Under the pieces are notes generated by a model. The model saw only the letters and a list, made by a program, of their open reading frames with translations. It did no database searches and had not been told where the DNA came from. Below are positions 25,281 to 33,715 of a DNA stretch of 64,000 nt, one piece after another. Position 1 is the first letter of the stretch. Every line of letters starts with the position of its first letter. The translations under genes were made by a program, and so were the position numbers. This DNA is from Pseudomonadota bacterium (GTDB lineage: Bacteria; Pseudomonadota; Alphaproteobacteria; Rhodospirillales; Magnetospirillaceae). The stretch spans positions 188,392 to 252,391 of the forward strand of contig JAJYTF010000002.1 in NCBI GenBank assembly GCA_021793155.1. Reading direction: 5' to 3'.

Positions 25281-26450
25281 TCATGCGGTTTCTTCGAACA
25301 GTTCGCGGCCGATCAGCATCCGGCGGATTTCGCTGGTGCCGGCGCCGATCTCGTAGAGCTTGGCGTCGCGTAACAGGCGGCCCGTCGGAAACTCGTTGAT
25401 ATAGCCATTGCCACCCAGGGCCTGGATCGCCTCGAGCGCCATCCAGGTCGCCTTCTCGGCACAATAGAGGATCACTCCGGCGGCATCCTTACGGGTGGCC
25501 TCGCCACGGTCGCAGGCTTTCGCCACCGCATAGGCATAGGCGCGGCAGGCGTTCATCGTCGTGTACATGTCGGCCAGCTTGCCCTGCATCAGCTGGAAGG
25601 TGCCTATGGGCTGACCGAACTGCTCGCGCTGGTGCAGATAGGGAACCACCACGTCCATGGAGGCGCGCATGATGCCGATCGGTCCGGCCGACAGAACCAC
25701 CCGTTCGTAGTCGAGGCCGCTCATCAGCACGTTGACGCCGCGGCCGACCTGGCCCAGCACGTTTTCTTCCGGCACCTCGCAATCCTGGAAGACCAATTCG
25801 CCGGTGTTGGAACCGCGCATGCCCAGCTTGTCCAGCTTCTGCGCCACCGAGAAGCCGCGAAACCCCTTTTCCACCAGGAAAGCGGTGATGCCGCGCGGGC
25901 CGGCCGCTGGATCGGTCTTGGCATAGACGACGATCACATCGGCATCGGGGCCGTTGGTGATCCACATCTTGGTGCCGTTGAGAACGTAGCGATCGCCCTT
26001 CTTTTCGGCCTTGAGCTTCATGCCGACCACGTCGGAACCGGCGTTGGGCTCGCTCATCGCCAGGGCACCGACGAATTCGCCCGAGATCAGCCTCGGCAGG
26101 TATCTTCGCTTCTGCGTCTCGCTGCCGTTGCGACGGATCTGGTTGACGCAGAGATTGGAATGGGCGCCGTAGGATAGCCCCACCGAAGCCGAAGCCCGGC
26201 TGATTTCCTCCATGACCACCATATGTTCGAGATAGCCCAGGCCGACACCTCCGTATTCCTCTTCGACGGTGACCCCCAGCAGGCCCATCTCGCCGAACCG
26301 GCGCCATAGATCGGCCGGAAACTCGTTGTCGCGGTCGATTTCGGCGGCGCGCGGCGCGATCTCGGCGGCGGCGAAGGCCGCCACCGTGTCGCGCAACATG
26401 TCGGCCGTCTCACCCAGACCGAAATTCATCGTCGAATAGAACGCGGACAT
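25281..26450 (-). CDS. ivd: Isovaleryl-CoA dehydrogenase
   Basis: The 389-residue FAD enzyme oxidises isovaleryl-CoA to 3-methylcrotonyl-CoA and passes electrons to electron-transfer flavoprotein. Acyl-CoA dehydrogenase signatures are present: [33 protein letters not shown], and [38 protein letters not shown] at the end. The catalytic Glu lies in the isovaleryl-type position ([15 protein letters not shown]) and not in the later position used by short-chain enzymes. The start is the ATG at 26450. A further 147 bp upstream in frame is repeat-like and not protein-like. It heads the liu-type operon. Confidence 0.95.
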   Translation of the reverse strand: MSAFYSTMNFGLGETADMLRDTVAAFAAAEIAPRAAEIDRDNEFPADLWRRFGEMGLLGVTVEEEYGGVGLGYLEHMVVMEEISRASASVGLSYGAHSNLCVNQIRRNGSETQKRRYLPRLISGEFVGALAMSEPNAGSDVVGMKLKAEKKGDRYVLNGTKMWITNGPDADVIVVYAKTDPAAGPRGITAFLVEKGFRGFSVAQKLDKLGMRGSNTGELVFQDCEVPEENVLGQVGRGVNVLMSGLDYERVVLSAGPIGIMRASMDVVVPYLHQREQFGQPIGTFQLMQGKLADMYTTMNACRAYAYAVAKACDRGEATRKDAAGVILYCAEKATWMALEAIQALGGNGYINEFPTGRLLRDAKLYEIGAGTSEIRRMLIGRELFEETA

Positions 26451-26805
26451 TCTTGGCTCCCCGTTTACAGTCTTGGGGCGGCTTTCCGTCATTCCGACGA
26501 CCGAAGCGACAACCAAATCGCAGCGAACCGGCGATAGCCCTCGCGGAGCCTGCCCTCGGGCCCGTCTCCGGCGGGATCCGAGGACGCGGGATGACAAGAG
26601 CGGGCTGACAAGAGCGGGCTGACCGTGAAACCACCCTAATAAACGAGCATACGTTTTTTTAATTGGCCTGCAAGCCGTTTTGCGAGGCAGCTTTACTCCC
26701 TAAGTTGGGAAATGGTGATGACCGACACAAGGTGGCCCGCCGACTGGAACCTCGCCGGAGAAAAATCCGCCAGCCGTTAGCGCGACAGCTTCGGCAAAGC
26801 GGTAC
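26451..26805. other. Non-coding gap between the redox module and the leucine operon
   Basis: No gene is seen. The stretch 26488-26595 has imperfect inverted ends (GTCATTCCG at 26488, CGGGATGAC at 26587), similar to extragenic palindromes. A 14-bp unit TGACAAGAGCGGGC is repeated in tandem at 26592-26605 and 26606-26619. An AT-rich patch at 26640-26665 (with a run of seven T) is a plausible promoter region for the leucine operon, but no clear -35/-10 pair stands out. Confidence 0.5.
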
Positions 26806-28104
26806 TTAGCGCCACTCGACGCCCCCCGGGTTGCGGCCTTGCGGACTCTTCACCAGCGCCTGGACGAATTCGTCGTGGAAATGCCGGAAGGCGCTGTCCA
26901 GCAGCAGGGCCGCGCCATTCACCAGATGGCACCGGCCGGTATCGGGCAGCAGGGCGCACAGGTTCTTCAATAGCGCCAGATCGGCGTCCGTGCCCCGCCC
27001 GGTGTCTATGCGGTCGAGGAGCCGGCTCATGGTCTTGGTGCCCGTCTTGCAGGACGGGCATTGGCCGCAGGAGGAATGGGCGAAGAAGCGCTCGTATTCC
27101 GCCACCCTCTTGACGATGCCCGTGCCTTCCGAGACGACGATCATCGCCCCGGTCCCAAGGCTGCTGCCTCGCGCCCGCAAGGAATCGAAGTCCATCGCCA
27201 CGTCGAGGTCGGCCGGCGTCAGCAGGGTGCTGGAGGGCCCGCCGGTGAACACCGCTTTCAACGGCTTGCCGGACAGCAGGCCGCCGCCATGGGTGAAGAT
27301 CAGCTCGCGCAGACTGGTGCCCATGGGCAGTTCGAAGACGCCGGGATGCAGCACGTCACCGCTCAGGGAATAAAGCTTGGTTCCCGCCCCTGGGGCCTTG
27401 CCCAGGGCACGGAACCACTCCGCCCCCTTCACCACGATGTGCGGGACCTGGGCCAGCGTTTCCACATTGTTGATCAGCGTCGGGCAACCCATGACGCCGG
27501 ATTGCGCCGGGAACGGCGGTTTGCCGCGGGGAAACGGAAATCGGCCCTCAACCCATTCCATTGCGGCGGTTTCCTCGCCGCCGATGTAATGGCCGGAGCC
27601 CGGCAGCAGCGTCAGATTGAGCGGCCTCGCCAGTGCTTCGGCCGCCAGCACCAGAAGGTCTGACGTCCGCCATTGCTCGATGGCGATTTTCATGGACGCC
27701 AAAGGGCGGAGCAGATCCGGATTGACGTAGAAAACGATTCGGTTGGCGCCGATCGCCACAGCCGTCGCCACCGCCCCTTCGATCACCTGATGCGGCGTTT
27801 CTTCCAGCAGCAGACGATCCTTGAAGGTGCCCGGCTCGTCCTCGTTGCCGTTGATGATGAGATATTTGTCGGGATTGGCCGCCTCGGCCGCCACGGCGTC
27901 CCATTTGCGCCAGGCGGGGAATCCGCTGCCTCCTAGGCCGCGGAGTCCGGCCTCGCGCACCTGATTGCGCACCCCTGCCGGATCGCGCACGGCTTGAACC
28001 AGCGCCTTGCCGCCCCCTGTACGGCGCCAGCGCCCCATGTCGGCGCCAACCCGGCATTCCGGGTGAAGCAGCACCTGCGGGTTCTGCGCGGCTACCGGGT
28101 GCAT
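26806..28104 (-). CDS. NuoF-like NADH-binding flavo-iron-sulfur protein
   Basis: The 432-residue protein resembles the 51-kDa NADH dehydrogenase subunit NuoF. It has the FMN/NADH motifs LRGLGGSGFPAWRKW, INGNEDEPGTFKDR and GGEETAAMEW, and the N3-type cluster ligands in HSSCGQCPSCKTGT plus the distant Cys in LLKNLCALL. It probably takes electrons from NADH (or gives them to NAD+) through FMN. NuoE and NuoG are absent. Its start overlaps the stop of a fumarate-reductase-like flavoprotein gene, itself overlapping an Fe-S protein gene. This implies one soluble complex joining NAD(H) to a second flavin site. It is not part of complex I. Confidence 0.85.
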   Translation of the reverse strand: MHPVAAQNPQVLLHPECRVGADMGRWRRTGGGKALVQAVRDPAGVRNQVREAGLRGLGGSGFPAWRKWDAVAAEAANPDKYLIINGNEDEPGTFKDRLLLEETPHQVIEGAVATAVAIGANRIVFYVNPDLLRPLASMKIAIEQWRTSDLLVLAAEALARPLNLTLLPGSGHYIGGEETAAMEWVEGRFPFPRGKPPFPAQSGVMGCPTLINNVETLAQVPHIVVKGAEWFRALGKAPGAGTKLYSLSGDVLHPGVFELPMGTSLRELIFTHGGGLLSGKPLKAVFTGGPSSTLLTPADLDVAMDFDSLRARGSSLGTGAMIVVSEGTGIVKRVAEYERFFAHSSCGQCPSCKTGTKTMSRLLDRIDTGRGTDADLALLKNLCALLPDTGRCHLVNGAALLLDSAFRHFHDEFVQALVKSPQGRNPGGVEWR

Positions 28105-29687
28105 GGCGTCCCCCTTGCGTATGCCGGCAGAATCATCGGTGTCCGGCGCGTCATGGGCAGGCCGGCCAGCGTCAGCGCGCGCCGCATGTGATTGAGATGT
28201 TCGACGGTCACTTTCTTCGGCCCACGGTCATGCGTGGTGGTCGCAGCCCGCCCGGCGCGGCGCCCGAAGCTGATGATCTCGAGCAAGGCGTTGCCCATGA
28301 TGCGGTTGCGTCCGTGGATGCCGCCGGCGACCTCGCCCACGGCGAAAAGGCCTGGCACGCTGCTGGCGCCATCGAGGTCGATGACCACTCCGCCATTCTG
28401 ATAATGCAGCGTCGGATGCACCAGCAGCGGCTGAACCCGCGGATCGACGCCGGAACCCCTGGTCCGCGACATCAGATTGGGAAATTGGCGTTCCAGCAGG
28501 CCGGGTTCGGCCTGCTCCAGACGAGGGGTGTCCAGCCAGACGCCGACACGCCGATCGTCGATGTGAATGCCGCGCCCTTCCTGGCATTCGCGCAGAATGG
28601 CGGCGCATACCACGTCGCGCGGCTGCAGCTCGTCGACGAATCGGCTGCCCAGGCCGTTGAGCAGCAGGGCGCCCGCCGCGCGGACACCCTCCGTCACCAG
28701 CTTGCCCGCCAGATGGGACGGGAACACCAGGCCGGTGGGGTGGTACTGGAAGGAGTCGAGTTCGCATAGACGGGCGCCGATGCGATAGGCCAGCACGAGG
28801 CCATCCCCGGTCGCCCCCAGATGGTTGGAAGTGGCAAAGCCGTTCAGATGCAGCCGGCCAAGCCCGCCGGTGGCGAGAACCACCGAGCGCGTCCGCACGA
28901 TGCGCAACCCGCCGTCGACCAGCGAGGCGAGGACGGCCCCGACGCAGGCCAGCCCGCATTCGTTGGACAGCAGTTCCACAGCGGGGCTTTGCTCCCACAC
29001 CTCGATATTGTGATGCAGGGTCACCGATTCGCGCAGAACCCGCATCATCTCGAGCCCGGTATAGTCCCGGCAGAACACCAGGCGCGAGGCGCTGGTCCCG
29101 CCGCCCCGGCGGGTACGCAGATCACCGTTCGGCGTCAGCTCGAACTGCATGCCGAGGTCGATCAGCCACCGCAGGACATCCGGTCCATCCTCCGCCATGC
29201 GGGCCACCAATTCCGGATCGCCCGCATGATGTCCGCCGCGCAGGGTGTCCTGGATATGCTTCTGGATGGAGTCCTCGGGCTCGATGGCGGCCTGGATGCC
29301 GCCTTCGGCCATCACCGTATTGCTATCGCCGAGTCGCAGCTTCGTCGCCAAGAGGACGCGTGCTCCGGCCTCGGCCGCCGTCAGCGCCGCGGCGCATCCG
29401 GCACCGCCGCCGCCGACGACCAGGACGTCGACATCGGTCACCGGAATGCCGGCCAGATCGGCCTCGTCGATGAAGGCCTCCGCCTGCAGGAGTTCGGCCA
29501 GATCCCGCTGGCAACTGCCGCCCGCATTGGCTCCCACCGCCAGCGTCACCACGCTGCCACGCAAATAGTCGGGATGATAGGTGCTGAGCAGCGCGTCGGA
29601 GTCGACGGGCGTCGGCAGCGGCCCGATCTCGGCATCGGGCCGGTACTCGGCCAAAGCGGCCGCCAGAGGAACGCCGCCGACCGTCAT
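28092..29687 (-). CDS. Fumarate-reductase/succinate-dehydrogenase-like flavoprotein
   Basis: The 531-residue protein belongs to the FrdA/SdhA/NadB flavoprotein superfamily. The FAD dinucleotide motif is at residues 91-97 (VGGGGAG), with SNTVMAEGGIQAA, the substrate-loop motif SFQYHPTG, the catalytic-Arg region TEGVRAAGALLLN, and the FAD-closing NALLEIISFGRRAG. About 80 residues precede the FAD motif, which is longer than usual. The glycine-rich RGEGG seen in true fumarate reductases reads RAAGA, so the acceptor may not be fumarate. No membrane anchor subunit is encoded. It overlaps both neighbours and should form the catalytic subunit of the module. Confidence 0.8.
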   Translation of the reverse strand: MTVGGVPLAAALAEYRPDAEIGPLPTPVDSDALLSTYHPDYLRGSVVTLAVGANAGGSCQRDLAELLQAEAFIDEADLAGIPVTDVDVLVVGGGGAGCAAALTAAEAGARVLLATKLRLGDSNTVMAEGGIQAAIEPEDSIQKHIQDTLRGGHHAGDPELVARMAEDGPDVLRWLIDLGMQFELTPNGDLRTRRGGGTSASRLVFCRDYTGLEMMRVLRESVTLHHNIEVWEQSPAVELLSNECGLACVGAVLASLVDGGLRIVRTRSVVLATGGLGRLHLNGFATSNHLGATGDGLVLAYRIGARLCELDSFQYHPTGLVFPSHLAGKLVTEGVRAAGALLLNGLGSRFVDELQPRDVVCAAILRECQEGRGIHIDDRRVGVWLDTPRLEQAEPGLLERQFPNLMSRTRGSGVDPRVQPLLVHPTLHYQNGGVVIDLDGASSVPGLFAVGEVAGGIHGRNRIMGNALLEIISFGRRAGRAATTTHDRGPKKVTVEHLNHMRRALTLAGLPMTRRTPMILPAYARGTPCTR

Positions 29688-30331
29688 TCCCGCTCGCTCT
29701 CGCCCTTGGAGCCGGCGAGGCGCTTCCGGCGCAGCTCTTCGAGACGGGTGACGAGATTAGGTGGGCGCAGGTGGAAATGCGCGGTAACCCGCCGACAGAA
29801 CAACCCAACATGGGCGGGAGCGATCAGTTCGGGGCAGGCGCCGTCACACAGCTCGCACATGACGCATTCGAGGAAGACCTCGCCCGCCTCACGATAGCGG
29901 CCGGCCGCGGCAAGGGCGACGCCATCCTCGACGGCAATTTTCTTGGGGCAGCTGGTGACGCAGCCGTGGCAATGGCGGCAGCGCGACGCCTCGGGGAATA
30001 TGGCGTGGAAGCGGGCGTGGATATCCCAGCTGTCCCTGAAGTCGCTGATGCTGTAATGGTGCCGCGGCGCGGAAGACGGCGGCAGGAAGATGACCTCGAG
30101 CCCCGTCTCGACGAAGGTCTGGCATGCCAGGCCCAGCGTGATCTCCTTGCCACGGCGCAGCATGACCCTGCAGGAACCGCAAACCCCCTCCAGGCAGCCA
30201 ACTCCGGTTATTCCCGGCAATCGGGCGTCCCAGGCCGCTTCGACCAGCGTCACGCCGACCTTCGCATCAATGGCCTGGCCGTTGATGGTTAGAGGAACCC
30301 TCTCATGATCGCCTTTTTGGTCGGCCGCCAC
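29684..30331 (-). CDS. Ferredoxin-type iron-sulfur protein of the redox module
   Basis: The 215-residue protein resembles SdhB/FrdB or TfrB-type electron-transfer subunits. Cys 46, 51, 54 and 70 give a [2Fe-2S] ligand set in an N-terminal ferredoxin fold. Cys 118-121-124-128 and 156-159-162-166 form two CxxCxxCxxxC(P) motifs that would hold [4Fe-4S] clusters. SdhB proteins have fewer ligands in that half, so the cluster set differs from a standard complex II. The start is GTG at 30331. It probably wires the NuoF-like protein to the flavoprotein, both encoded directly downstream with overlapping ends. Confidence 0.82.
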   Translation of the reverse strand: MAADQKGDHERVPLTINGQAIDAKVGVTLVEAAWDARLPGITGVGCLEGVCGSCRVMLRRGKEITLGLACQTFVETGLEVIFLPPSSAPRHHYSISDFRDSWDIHARFHAIFPEASRCRHCHGCVTSCPKKIAVEDGVALAAAGRYREAGEVFLECVMCELCDGACPELIAPAHVGLFCRRVTAHFHLRPPNLVTRLEELRRKRLAGSKGESERE

Positions 30332-30408
30332 CGGCGTGGAATCTCTGGTTGTTTTTCAATAAACGACATGTATCTTTCCTTCCCTTTTCCCCATCGAGTC
30401 AACCGGAA

Positions 30409-31008
30409 TCAGTCCCCGGCTGGGCGCAGCCCGCTGATGACCTGCTGCGAATAGATCTCGATCACCGTCTCGCGCGAAAGGCGGCCGTTGGGGCGAAACC
30501 ACGTACAGACGCCGGTCAGCATGGCCAGGATGCCGTAAGCGGCGACCCGGCAGTCCTGCACCTCGAACATGTGGTGGCGGCATCCGTCCTCAAGGATGGC
30601 GATCAGCCGGCTTTCGTACCGGCGGCGCATGGCGACGATGTCTTCGTAATGGTTTGGGTCGAGGCTGCGCAGTTCCGAATAGGCGATGAACACCTCGCGC
30701 TTGCGGACAATGTGATAGGTGACGTGGAACGACACGAAAGCTCGCAGCAGGGTAACCGGATCCCCCACGATAGCCAAGGCGCGGTCCAGTTCCAGCAGAA
30801 GGGCCTCCATATGGGCGCGAATCAGATCGAACAGCAGATCCTGCTTGGTGCTGATGTGGTTGTACAGCGAGCCCACCTGAATCCCCACCTCGGCCGCCAA
30901 CTGGCGCAGGCTCATCGCCTCGTAGCCGTGCCGGTAGATCAGCTTGAGGCCCGCCTTGCGAATGGCCTCCGTCGTCTTCGGCCCGTGGGAGCCAACCGTT
31001 CGCGCCAT
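30409..31008 (-). CDS. TetR-family transcriptional regulator
   Basis: The 199-residue protein has an N-terminal TetR helix-turn-helix (TTEAIRKAGLKLIYRHGYEAMSLRQLAAEVGIQVGSLYNHISTKQDLLFDLI) and an all-helical ligand-binding domain. The sequence type resembles regulators of acyl-CoA metabolism. It lies 77 bp before the redox module on the same strand and is the first gene of a long same-strand run ending with HMG-CoA lyase. It may therefore repress the redox genes, the leucine operon, or both in response to an acyl-CoA. No obvious operator palindrome was found beside it. Confidence 0.88.
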   Translation of the reverse strand: MARTVGSHGPKTTEAIRKAGLKLIYRHGYEAMSLRQLAAEVGIQVGSLYNHISTKQDLLFDLIRAHMEALLLELDRALAIVGDPVTLLRAFVSFHVTYHIVRKREVFIAYSELRSLDPNHYEDIVAMRRRYESRLIAILEDGCRHHMFEVQDCRVAAYGILAMLTGVCTWFRPNGRLSRETVIEIYSQQVISGLRPAGD

Positions 31009-31148
31009 GTGAGCAACCTAGCGTGAGAGAATGACGCCCACGTATATCCGGCAACCGCGGCGGTGGTGCAAGGGTGGCGAGCGCCCCGCCCGGCGACTGA
31101 GGGACAGAAAATGAGCACGAGCAATCGCTTTCGAGCAATTGCCCGCGA

Positions 31149-33617
31149 CTACTCGCCGTAACCGGCGAGCATCAGGCTGCGGCTAAGCCGCTTGTCCGTG
31201 ACTAGAATATGGTTGGTCAGCCAATCCCGCAGAAATGCAATTATCTCTTCGGCCAGGGTCGCAGACGAATTGGCCTCGAACCGGGTGAAGAGCGCTGCCG
31301 TCTTGGCGATGAAGACACTGTGTTCGGCAAGATGTTCCGCCGCATCCTCGATCCGGAACCGCGCCATGAGCTCGGCTTCCTGCTGGAAGTGATACCGGGC
31401 ATAGGCTGACAGTTCGGCCAAGGTCTTCTTGACCGTGGCCACATCCCGAATGTTGTCATGCAGCCAATTGATGATGTCGACCAGATTTCGATGCTGACGA
31501 TCGATGAGGGAGATGCCGGTCTCGAAGGTGAAGGACCAGCTGAGAAGGGGCTCGTGCCCGGCCATCCGCGGGCGATTGGTGATCTTACGGTTCGGCTGCT
31601 GCGCGACGAACTCGAGAAACGTCGATTCGCTCAGGGGGCGAGAGAAATAGTAGCCCTGGATGGCCGTACAGCCGTGACGTTCCAGGAAGGATGCCTGCTC
31701 GGGCGTCTCCACCCCCTCGGCGATCGTCGCCATGCCCAGCTTATCCGCCAGACTGATAATGGCCACTACGATTGACCTGGAATTCTCGTCCTGCACGAAG
31801 GATTGGTCGATTTTCAGGTAATCGAAGGGAAGCTGACGCAGGTAGGAAAGCGAGGAATACCCGGTGCCGAAATCGTCGAGGGCGAGGACCACTCCCAACT
31901 CTTTCAGTCGCGCAAGTGTCGCCCGGGTCTTATCAAAATCGCGGACGAAGGCACTCTCGGTCACCTCCAGGGTCAACAGGCCGCCGTCCAGGCCGTCCAA
32001 GGCCTCAGCGACCTGTTGTACCAGGTCGTCTTCCAGCAGTTGGACTGGCGAGAGATTCATCGCCACCTTCAGGCCGGTGGCGCGAATGAGCCGGCAGGAC
32101 TGCTGCAGCACCCAGCGGCCGATGTCCCGAATCAGCCCGTTATCCTCGGCCAGGGGGATGAATTTCGCCGGGCTGATCAACCCTCTCCTCGGATGGTTCC
32201 AACGCACCAGCGCTTCCGAGCCGAGCAAGGCCCGATCCGCCAGGCTCAGCTGCGGCTGATACTCGATGAACAATTCATCGGGAATGGCGGCCTTCAGGTT
32301 ATTGGCGATCATCAAGGCTTCGAACGCCTGGGCATTCAGCTCCGGCGTAAAGAACTGGAAGTTGTTCCGCCCGCTTTTCTTCGCGTGGTACATCGCCGTA
32401 TCGGCATGCTTGATCAACTCCTCCGGCGAGGCGCCGTCCGCGGGAAATACGCTGACCCCGATACTGGGAGTGACGGCCAAGCGATGCCCTTTCGCCATGT
32501 AAGGCGTGCCGAGCACGCCCAGCAGTTTGTTGATCAGCTGGGCGATATCCTGAGGATCGGCCATGCCGGTCAGCAGCAGGATGAATTCGTCACCCCCTTG
32601 CCGGCTCACCGTGTCGGTGGCCCGCACTGAATTCTGCAGGCGCGCAGCGACTTCCTTCAGCAATTTGTCGCCGGTGTCGTGGCCCAGTGCGTCATTCACC
32701 AGCTTGAAGCCGTCCAGGTCGAGAAACGCCACGGCGAACCCTTCTCCGCCGCGGCCGGCCTGGGCGATCAGCTGCAACATGCGGTCTTCGAGGAGCACCC
32801 GGTTGGGAAGGCCGGTCAGGAAGTCATGATGCACCATGAAGTTTATTCTGTCCTCGGCCTCTTTCCTCTTCGTGATGTCGGTGAACATTCCGACGTAATT
32901 GGTGACCTTGTCATTGTCCAGAACGACGCTGATGTACATGCGGACGACATATTCTTCTCCGTTCTTCCGCCGGTTCCACACCTCCCCTTGCCAATTGCCG
33001 CATTTCCTGAGGCTGAGCCACATGTCCCGATAAAAATCGTTCGAATGCCGATCCGAGGCCAGCATTCGCGGATCCCGCCCCAAGACTTCTTCTCCATAGC
33101 CGGTAATAGCCTGAAACGCCTTGTTGACTGAGACCAGCTTGTTGTTGGTGTCGGTAATCATAATTCCTTCGGACGTATTATCGAATACGCTGGCGGCAAG
33201 GCGAAGCTTGTCGCCCGCCTCTTTGTACTCGGTAATGTCCTGGAGCATTTGGAGTGCGCCGGTGACTGCTCCGTCGGCGACCAGGGGCCGGGCCTCGAAG
33301 GTCAGATACCGCCGCTTGCCGTTCAGGTTGTCGTACCAGCCCTCGGCCTTGTAGGCATCGAAGGCGAACTGGGCTTTGCCGACCTGATGGTATAGCAGGT
33401 CCAAATGATCGGTGGCCTCGTCCACCACGAGGTCGGCAAGACAAGGCCGGGCGGTGGGATAAAATGGTATCCAGTGACGATCGGTGCCGACGATGTCCTT
33501 CGCCTTCACGCCGGTCAGAAGTTCACACGCACTATTCCACGCCAGAACCTTGTGTTCCCGGCTGATGATAAATGCCGGCACGCTGATGGCGTCGAGTGCA
33601 CGCGCGGTCATCTCCAT
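31149..33617 (-). CDS. PAS-GGDEF-EAL-hemerythrin cyclic di-GMP protein
   Basis: The 822-residue protein contains two PAS domains (residues about 8-125 and 130-250), a diguanylate cyclase domain with intact RQGGDEFIL, and a phosphodiesterase domain with intact GSEALVRWNHP and DDFGTGYSSLSYL. A C-terminal bacterial hemerythrin domain follows (LIDRQHRNLVDIINWLHDN, YHFQQEAELMARF, LAEHSVFI, NHILVTDK). Hemerythrins bind O2 at a di-iron site, so oxygen or redox state probably tunes cyclic di-GMP turnover. The ATG at 33617 is chosen because AGGAGG stands 8 bp upstream; the frame is open further but lacks domain content there. No signal peptide or membrane helix is seen. Confidence 0.93.
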   Translation of the reverse strand: MEMTARALDAISVPAFIISREHKVLAWNSACELLTGVKAKDIVGTDRHWIPFYPTARPCLADLVVDEATDHLDLLYHQVGKAQFAFDAYKAEGWYDNLNGKRRYLTFEARPLVADGAVTGALQMLQDITEYKEAGDKLRLAASVFDNTSEGIMITDTNNKLVSVNKAFQAITGYGEEVLGRDPRMLASDRHSNDFYRDMWLSLRKCGNWQGEVWNRRKNGEEYVVRMYISVVLDNDKVTNYVGMFTDITKRKEAEDRINFMVHHDFLTGLPNRVLLEDRMLQLIAQAGRGGEGFAVAFLDLDGFKLVNDALGHDTGDKLLKEVAARLQNSVRATDTVSRQGGDEFILLLTGMADPQDIAQLINKLLGVLGTPYMAKGHRLAVTPSIGVSVFPADGASPEELIKHADTAMYHAKKSGRNNFQFFTPELNAQAFEALMIANNLKAAIPDELFIEYQPQLSLADRALLGSEALVRWNHPRRGLISPAKFIPLAEDNGLIRDIGRWVLQQSCRLIRATGLKVAMNLSPVQLLEDDLVQQVAEALDGLDGGLLTLEVTESAFVRDFDKTRATLARLKELGVVLALDDFGTGYSSLSYLRQLPFDYLKIDQSFVQDENSRSIVVAIISLADKLGMATIAEGVETPEQASFLERHGCTAIQGYYFSRPLSESTFLEFVAQQPNRKITNRPRMAGHEPLLSWSFTFETGISLIDRQHRNLVDIINWLHDNIRDVATVKKTLAELSAYARYHFQQEAELMARFRIEDAAEHLAEHSVFIAKTAALFTRFEANSSATLAEEIIAFLRDWLTNHILVTDKRLSRSLMLAGYGE

Positions 33618-33715
33618 CCGATGCCTCCTTACCGGGCAACAGATTTTTTCCCAGGGACTAAGGAGGATAATCCGTTTTTCTATTGCTGACAATTTCACCA
33701 GGCGTTCATTTCCCT

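Noticed and set aside
23453-25399. A 648-residue open frame on the plus strand
   Set aside because: It is antisense to the acyl-CoA synthetase gene and composed of His/Gln/Arg-rich sequence with no recognisable domain.
26451-26597. A 49-residue N-terminal extension of isovaleryl-CoA dehydrogenase
   Set aside because: It is encoded by repeat-like DNA, is Arg-rich and has no counterpart in the family.
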